NCBI GenBank assembly: GCA_010093485.1
Contig: MU001495.1
Coordinates: 2,049,658 to 2,113,657, forward strand
Direction: 5' to 3'
Source of the DNA: Karstenula rhodostoma CBS 690.94
Taxonomy: Eukaryota; Ascomycota; Dothideomycetes; Pleosporales; Didymosphaeriaceae
DNA length: 64,000 nucleotides
Shown here: piece after piece, positions 57,874-64,000 of the stretch
Position numbering within the stretch: position 1 is the stretch's first letter
How the letters are laid out: the number at the start of each line of letters is the position of its first letter
Position numbers and translations under genes: made by a program
The notes under the pieces: generated by a model
Databases searched by the model: none
Told to the model about the DNA's origin: nothing
The model's input: the letters and a program-made list of their open reading frames with translations, nothing else

Positions 57874-58427
57874 GTAGATCATCCAGGTCCTGCTGTAGCA
57901 TCGGGCCCTCGGGACGCTGCGGCTCATGTCGTTCAAAGTAGACTGCATCAGCTCACGCTGTGAATATAGACAACAAAAGTTCTTCTGCGCCCTCTCACCA
58001 GGCATTTGATGTGAAGACCCACGTGCCTCACTCTGGCTTTGGAGACTTAATCAATTGTATATCTGAGTAACAGTATAAGGGTTAATTTAACCTAAAGTTA
58101 AATCCCCTTATAGGATATTTACTTACCTTTAAGCTTAGGCCTTATCTAGTAGTCTATATATAAATTAGTTAGTAAATCTTAAATACCTAATATATAGAAA
58201 GTCCCTCCCTAAAACCCTTTCTATCTTAGTATCTTAAGTTTAGTTTTAATTTATATAGTTTTTTTTATTTATTTAATTCTAAAAGTATTTACTTTATTTA
58301 GCTATATTTTAGTTTTATATTAAATTTAAAACCCCTTTTTTTAGTTAGAGATTAGTAATTATAATATCTACCTTTAGCTCTTTAAATATAAAAAGGTCTA
58401 CTAAAATTTTAAATTTTTTTTTTAAAT

Positions 58428-58657
58428 TAGCTATTAAAGTATTAGAATATCCTTTAAAGTCTTTATTAAAAACTAACTATTAAGATACTAGAATATCTTC
58501 TAAAGTCCTTATTAAAGACTAGCTATTAAAATATTAAAATATCCTTTAAAATTTTTATTAAAGACTAGCTATTAAAATACTAGAATATCCTCTAAAATTC
58601 TTATTAAAGACTAGCTATTAAGGCGCTAGAATATCCTCCTAGATTTTTTAAACTCCT
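58428..58657 (+). repeat. 46-bp tandem repeat, five copies
   Basis: Copies begin at 58428, 58474, 58520, 58566 and 58612, an exact 46-base period. Each starts TAGCTATTAA (or TAACTATTAA) and contains AGAATATCCT and TTATTAAA. Copies differ mostly by C/T and G/A changes. The last copy keeps AAGGCGCTAGAATATCC, so it may be the least mutated. Confidence 0.85.
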
Positions 58658-60289
58658 TTAAAGATCTACTAATATTAAATACTTTTAATAGAATTAACTA
58701 TTATAAAGGTTAAATCCTTTTTAAATAAAAATATATACTTATTATAGATATATTAAAAATAATATATATACCCTTAGTAAATAGGCTTAAAATATAATTA
58801 ACTACTTATTTATTACTTATACTTTATTTACTTAAACCTATCTTTTACCTTTATAGTAAATATTAATTTATATAATATTTCTATTTTAAATAGCCCTTTT
58901 TTTTTATTTATTTTATCTCTAAATAGCTCTATACCTATTATACTACTACCTATAACTAAATATATAAAAATAAAACCTCTAGTATCTAAATAATCTATTA
59001 ATAGGAATTTAATATTTTTTTTTTAAAATTATATTAGAACTTACTCTATAAGCTATACTATTAAAGTAATAATAGTTTTTAATTTTAATAATAAAGATTT
59101 TAATAATATTTTAAAAATAAATAAACTTTATTATAGTATAACTATAGATAAAATACTATATATACTATTTTAAAATTATTTATTTATTCTAATATAAGAA
59201 TAAATATTAGTAGTTAAAGTCTTTAGTATATATTATATATAATTACTATAAGGATAGGTAAATTAATAAAGTAAAGGGAATAAAAAGGTATATTATACTT
59301 TACTAATATATAAATAAAGGGGGACTAAAAAAGTAGCTAAGACTTACCTAATATCTATATATAGGCTAACTAAAAAGGGTATAATACTAAGCTAGTTAAA
59401 ATAGGCTTAGTATATACCTACTAATATATAAGAAATCTAATAATAAAGAGTTAATAAGGTATTAAAAAGGATAGTTCTTATTAAGACTAGGAGAAAAATA
59501 TATATAGGCGGGTACTACTACCTATATTACTTTCTCCTATTCTATACTCTATTAGTTATTAATAGCGCGTATATAAGAAGAAATATTAGATTTACTATAA
59601 ATAATAATAGATTACTATAAACTATAGATATAGATAGGTTAGTTATATATTATATATTTATATAAATTATTATAATTAATTATTATTTTAAATCTAGCTA
59701 AAATATATCTTTAAATAGTATTTTAATACCCTATACTAGTTCTAATAGTATAAAATATTCTAGCCTCTCTTTTTATACTTACTATTTATTACTACTAGTA
59801 GTTACTATAACTTACTATAATAGTAAGTATACTATATTATAAGTAATAATATATATATATAATTTAATATACCCCCTTAGCTTAGTATCCCTTAGCTATC
59901 TAAGTTAGATTATAAGTAATAGCTTAGAGTACTTAGTAAAAGTAGTCTTAGATTTTTTTAAATAGTATAGTATTTATTACCTCTTAATTTTCTATATTAA
60001 CTAATCTAAGCTAGTTAAAAAAGTCTAACTACTTATTTATTAGTAGTATTTTTATAAGTCTATTAGTAATTATTTTAGCTAACTTAGTATACTTAATAGT
60101 AATTATTTCTATAAAGATTTCTTATTATAACTAGTAATTATAGATATTAATATATTAGAGCTTAGTCTAGAGTTTTAATACTTCCTAAATTACTAAGTAA
60201 ATTATTTATTAATTATTATATTATATTATAATTATAGAGCTAGATAATATAATCCTAAGCTCCCTTAATAATTTTAAAATATAGATAGC

Positions 60290-60365
60290 TTTCTTAGCTA
60301 TCTATAATAGGGCGAGTAGTTCTATCTCTATTATAAAGGTAGTAATAATATTTTATTTATTTACC
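60290..60365 (-). pseudogene. Copia RNase H remnant
   Basis: Minus-strand translation across stops gives a pattern that lines up with the conserved copia RNase H motif S-x-E-A-E-x-x-A-L-x-x-A-x-K-E-A-x-x. IEIELLALL and AKKAIY are visible, with a TAG where glutamine is expected. It lies about 0.6 kb downstream of the reverse transcriptase remnant in the same strand, as in an intact element. Confidence 0.65.
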
Positions 60366-60929
60366 CTTTATACTATTAGACTATTAAATAACTTAATTAT
60401 ATAGTTTTATAAGCTTTTCCTATTAATTATATTATTAGTAAATAAGGTATTATTAGTAATTTAGAGGTATAATCTATCTCTAAGTTATAGACCCTTATAT
60501 TTAGTAGCTAAGAGATATAATAATACTTTATTAATAGTATTTTAATATACTTAGTCTAGGTTTAATAGAAACTAGGCTAGCTATAATATAGTAAAAGTAA
60601 TATCTAGTTATATTATAACTACTATAAATAGTAGTAATTTAATCTTTTATTAATACTTATTAATCTCTAAGAATAAGACTAGACCTTTTTAAAATTTAAA
60701 CTCTATACTAGCTATAGATATATTATAGTAGTAATTAGTTTTATTTACTAGTTATTAGATTTTCTTAATATATAAGGTCTATAATAATTATATAAATTAC
60801 TAGTTTTATTTTTAAATAACCTTTATACTAAAAAACTATTATAAATTATCTCCTCTAGTTATAGTATATTTTTATTTAAGTAGCTCTACTACTTTAGTTA
60901 CTACTACCTCCTTTATTTAGTAATAAGTA

Positions 60930-61400
60930 ATAATAATATTATCTATATAGAAAAAGATAATAATACTATCCTTAATTATATAATATAATTTATATAGAAT
61001 TATAGTAAAATCTATACCTTTAAGTATTATAGTAAATTCTTTCTATTATAGTTTAGGCAAGATTTAGAGTCTATAGAGGGCCTTTTATAGTTAGAAAATT
61101 ATACCTCTCTTTTAGTATCCTATAGGTATCCTTATATAGACTTTTTAATTAAATATTATATATATAAATATATTAGTTATATTATATTATTTTAGTTTAA
61201 GGTTATATCTAGTAGCTATTACTATAAGTATATAAAATAATTAATTAGCTAAAGTTACTATATAGGTATTTTATAAAGTAATATCCTTTTACTAGTCTTT
61301 TTATATAACTAGTTAAGCCTTATACTTTAGGAATTAATAGTATTTATTAAGTTTATAGGTATATACCTATATATAGTTAAGGATTTAATAACCTACTTAT
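60930..61400 (-). pseudogene. Ty1/copia reverse transcriptase remnant
   Basis: Read on the minus strand, the frame shows VYTYKLNK near 61390, KALYRL near 61090, KDSIIIFF and YIDNI near 60945 (from the catalytic YVDDI). These are in the order and roughly the spacing of copia polymerases. Many in-frame TAA and TAG codons stand where Gln or Trp are expected, and the Asp-to-Asn change in the catalytic box is a G-to-A change, all consistent with RIP. The protein is dead. Confidence 0.75.
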
Positions 61401-63304
61401 TTAATTAGTTTTTATAGTACTTCTATCTATAAGTTTATTTATTAATAGCTAGTAAGGTATTTATATTTAGCTTCTTAAAATAATTCCCCTATTAGGTAAT
61501 CCTTAAGTCTAGTTTAAATTATTAGTAGTAGTAATAGCTAGCTTTAATAAGGCTTTAATCCTTTTATAAGTATTTATTTTATTTATACTTTATTAAGGTT
61601 ATAGCCTTTATATATACCTTTATAACCTACTAGAGTACTTACTATAAATATAGTTATCTAGAGTATAATCTTTATACTAGCTACTATTAGCTATTATATA
61701 TAGTTATTTACTATTTATACTTTTAGTAATAGTATATTTTATATTATAAGTTATATTAGTAATATAACTAGTAATAATATTATTAGTAATAATAGGTAGA
61801 TACTATTATATTTCCTTTTTAGTAATTCTTTTAATATCTCTTATTATTATTATAAGTTACTATAATTTATTATAACTAACTTATTTTTATAGAATAAAGT
61901 TATCTCTAGTTTAGTTATTAGAGTAGGTAGTTTCTCTATAGTCCTAATCTATAATATAATCTCTTCTAGAGTACTATATAAAATATATTACTAATTTATA
62001 TAAACTAAATTAGTATATTTATAATAAACCCTTATTACCTATAAAAATAAAAGAGGAAGTATATAGTAACTATATAAGAATTATAATATAAAAAAAAAAA
62101 GAATTTAAGAGAGTATAGTTAGTAGGGCTAAATAGACTAGAACTACCTAACTATACTAAAGAGGTATTTTACCTAGTATTATACTACTATTAAGGTAGTA
62201 CTAAATTACCTACTAAATCCTAGAGAATAGTATTTTCCTTAAAAATCTAATTAATAAAAACCTATTACTACTATAAACTTTATTTTTTATATATAAATAT
62301 TCTAAAGTATAATTAGTAAATAGAGGTATTAGTTCTAATACCTAGTCTAATACTTATATATAAGTCTAGTACTAAATAAACTAAAATAATATATTCTAAT
62401 AAGGACTAATTACTTTAGTAAATTAGTAAATATATTAGATATTATACTTTATAATAATAATATACTTAGTATAGATATAGACTAGTAGTATATCTAAATT
62501 TAGTTAATAAATATAATAGAGCCTAATATTAGGACTAGTACTTATACTTAAAGAAATAAACTAAAAAGGTCTTAAAAATTTCTTAAAGAGCTATAATAGT
62601 ACTAGACTAGAAGTAAAGACTATAAACTAGATTTTTATTAATAGTCTTAGGGAGAGTATAGTAAGTAAAATAGAAAATACTATAATTAATAGCTACCTCT
62701 TTTATTAGGTACTAGAATAGTAGCTTAGAGATAAGTAGATTAGTATTTTTCTAGAACTAGTAGATTTTATAAAGAGCTATAACTAAAGAATATTAGTCTA
62801 ATACTAGTCTAATACTAGTACTATACTTACTACTAGATTTATAGTAATAAGGCTTCTTAATACTACTAGTAATTAAAGTAAATTACTAAGCCTTAGTAAA
62901 TAAACTAGAAGTAGTAGTCTTATAAGGGGTTTTAGTAACTATTAGATAACTAAATAGACTAGCTATAATATATAAATATAGGGCTAATACTTAAAACTAA
63001 TATTTAACTTATTTTAAGTCTTAGTCTTACCCTTACCCTTATTACTAATAGGGTATAAAGGCTTAATCTTTTTATATAGTACTATACTAGTAAACTTATA
63101 GAGATTATTTATAGATAGAATTAATTAAAGAGGGTTAATAGTTTATAGTATTAAAGTAAAGAAGAGAGAGGATAAAAAAATAAAAACTATAGTACTTATA
63201 TAAATTATATAATAGGTTTACTTAGTATATATATATAATATAAGTAAAAGTAAACTAAAAAAAAATAAAGATAAAAGGTAATAAATTAGAAAAAGAGCTC
63301 TATA

Positions 63305-63665
63305 TTTATAAAAACTTAATCTATTTAAACTATTATAAATATATATAAAATATTAAATAGTATTAGTCTATATAGTAAAAAAAGTAATAGAATATTTCTA
63401 CTTTTAGGTAAGATATATTTATCTTTACTTTAGTAAGTAAGTTATAAAGGCGCCTTAGTATTTATAGTAAGAATAAAAAGTAAATATATTTTAATTTTAT
63501 AAAAACTTAATATATTTAAGCTATTTTAAGTATATATAGGATATTAAATAGTATTAGTTTATATAGTAAAAAAAGTAATAGAATATTCCTACTTTTAGAT
63601 AAGGTATATTTACCTTTACTTAAGTAAGTAAAAATATCTTAGTATTTATAGTATAAGTACTTAAT
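63305..63665 (+). repeat. Two-copy tandem repeat, period about 191 bp
   Basis: Copy 1 from 63305 and copy 2 from 63496 share TTTATAAAAACTTAAT, ATATTAAATAGTATTAG, AGTAAAAAAAGTAATAGAAT and TTAGTATTTATAGTA, at roughly 85 percent identity over about 165 bases. It is within the RIP block. It may be part of an element's terminal region or a local duplication. Confidence 0.75.
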
Positions 63666-64000
63666 AGATAGGTATATAATAATAGGGTTTAATTATATAA
63701 AGTTTACTTATAATATTTATTAATAACTTTTTCTATTTATTTTTACTACCTTTTTTCTATACTTTATATTATAGGACTATATAGTTATTTATTCTATACC
63801 TAATACTTACTTATTACTTTATACCTAATACTTATCTAATATCTCTACTATAATAGACCTACCTAATATTAAGTAATATAAAGGCGCTAGAGAATACTCT
63901 TTAAATAAAAGTATAAAGAAAAATATAGCTACTTAAATAAAAAAAACTAGTAAAGAGCTTACTATAGAGTATAATAAAATAGTAGATAATATATATTACT

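Larger units (their letters stand above)
58056..64000. mobile_element. RIP-destroyed transposon block, extreme A+T
   Basis: From about 58056 to the end of the window the sequence is almost all A and T with heavy TpA, scattered CTA/TAG and only rare GGCGC patches. No long open frame survives on either strand. This is the signature of repeat-induced point mutation (CpA to TpA on both strands) acting on transposons. Minus-strand translation through stops shows a Ty1/copia polymerase (reverse transcriptase and RNase H, listed separately). The remainder probably includes more copia copies or other elements, but I can assign none. Terminal repeats were not identified. The block continues past the window. 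Confidence 0.9.

Noticed and set aside
58428..58657. CRISPR array
   Set aside because: The 46-bp units are contiguous without spacers and the host is a fungus.
61440..61530. Copia integrase motif on the minus strand
   Set aside because: A weak match to the LRTDNG region is too close to the reverse transcriptase start to belong to the same element.

Overview
This window is nuclear DNA of a filamentous ascomycete (Pezizomycotina). Genes carry short (about 50-70 nt) GT-AG introns with CTAAC/CTGAC-like branch sites. The gene families are typical of these fungi: HET-domain, 2EXR, Zn2Cys6 regulators, a PTH11-like rhodopsin-domain membrane protein, DUF1996, DUF3433, BCS1-like AAA ATPases and CPAF/UstP-like S41 peptidases. 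The right end is a block of repeats destroyed by C-to-T mutation of the RIP type. A class-level guess of Dothideomycetes is only an inference; no species can be named.

Layout. The first bases hold the tail of a truncated gene. Then come a secreted DUF1996 protein (2.2-4.1 kb), a BCS1-like ATPase (5.2-6.9), a HET protein (7.8-9.6) and a GPI-anchored S41 peptidase (11.5-13.9). From 14.4 to 16.9 kb lie interleaved inverted repeats and a decayed gene for a secreted phosphodiester-glycosidase-like protein. A 2EXR protein follows (18.1-19.6). From 20.0 to 30.1 kb a rhodopsin-domain membrane protein, a P450, a Zn2Cys6 regulator and two MFS transporters sit together without a PKS/NRPS/terpene core enzyme. 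Next are a CE1-type esterase (30.9-31.9), a DDX60/SKI2-like helicase (32.3-38.1), a 1,497-residue DUF3433 membrane protein (38.9-43.5), a second BCS1-like ATPase (43.9-45.7) and an unassigned protein with a VPGSPPKW motif (46.1-47.7).

The most interesting region is 48.5-57.9 kb. It holds a complete fused 3-isopropylmalate dehydratase (LEU1-type aconitase), an 11-exon Zn2Cys6 regulator that I reassembled by splicing, a branched-chain aminotransferase and a monocarboxylate-type MFS transporter. These encode two steps of leucine-type chain elongation plus a regulator and a transporter, the logic used for homologated amino acids in nonribosomal peptide clusters such as the hty genes of echinocandin. 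No isopropylmalate synthase, isopropylmalate dehydrogenase or NRPS is in the window. Immediately to the right, from about 58.05 kb to the end, is extreme A+T DNA with remnants of a Ty1/copia polymerase gene on the minus strand and several tandem repeats.

Exon boundaries were worked out by hand from splice signals and reading-frame continuity. They are predictions without transcript support.
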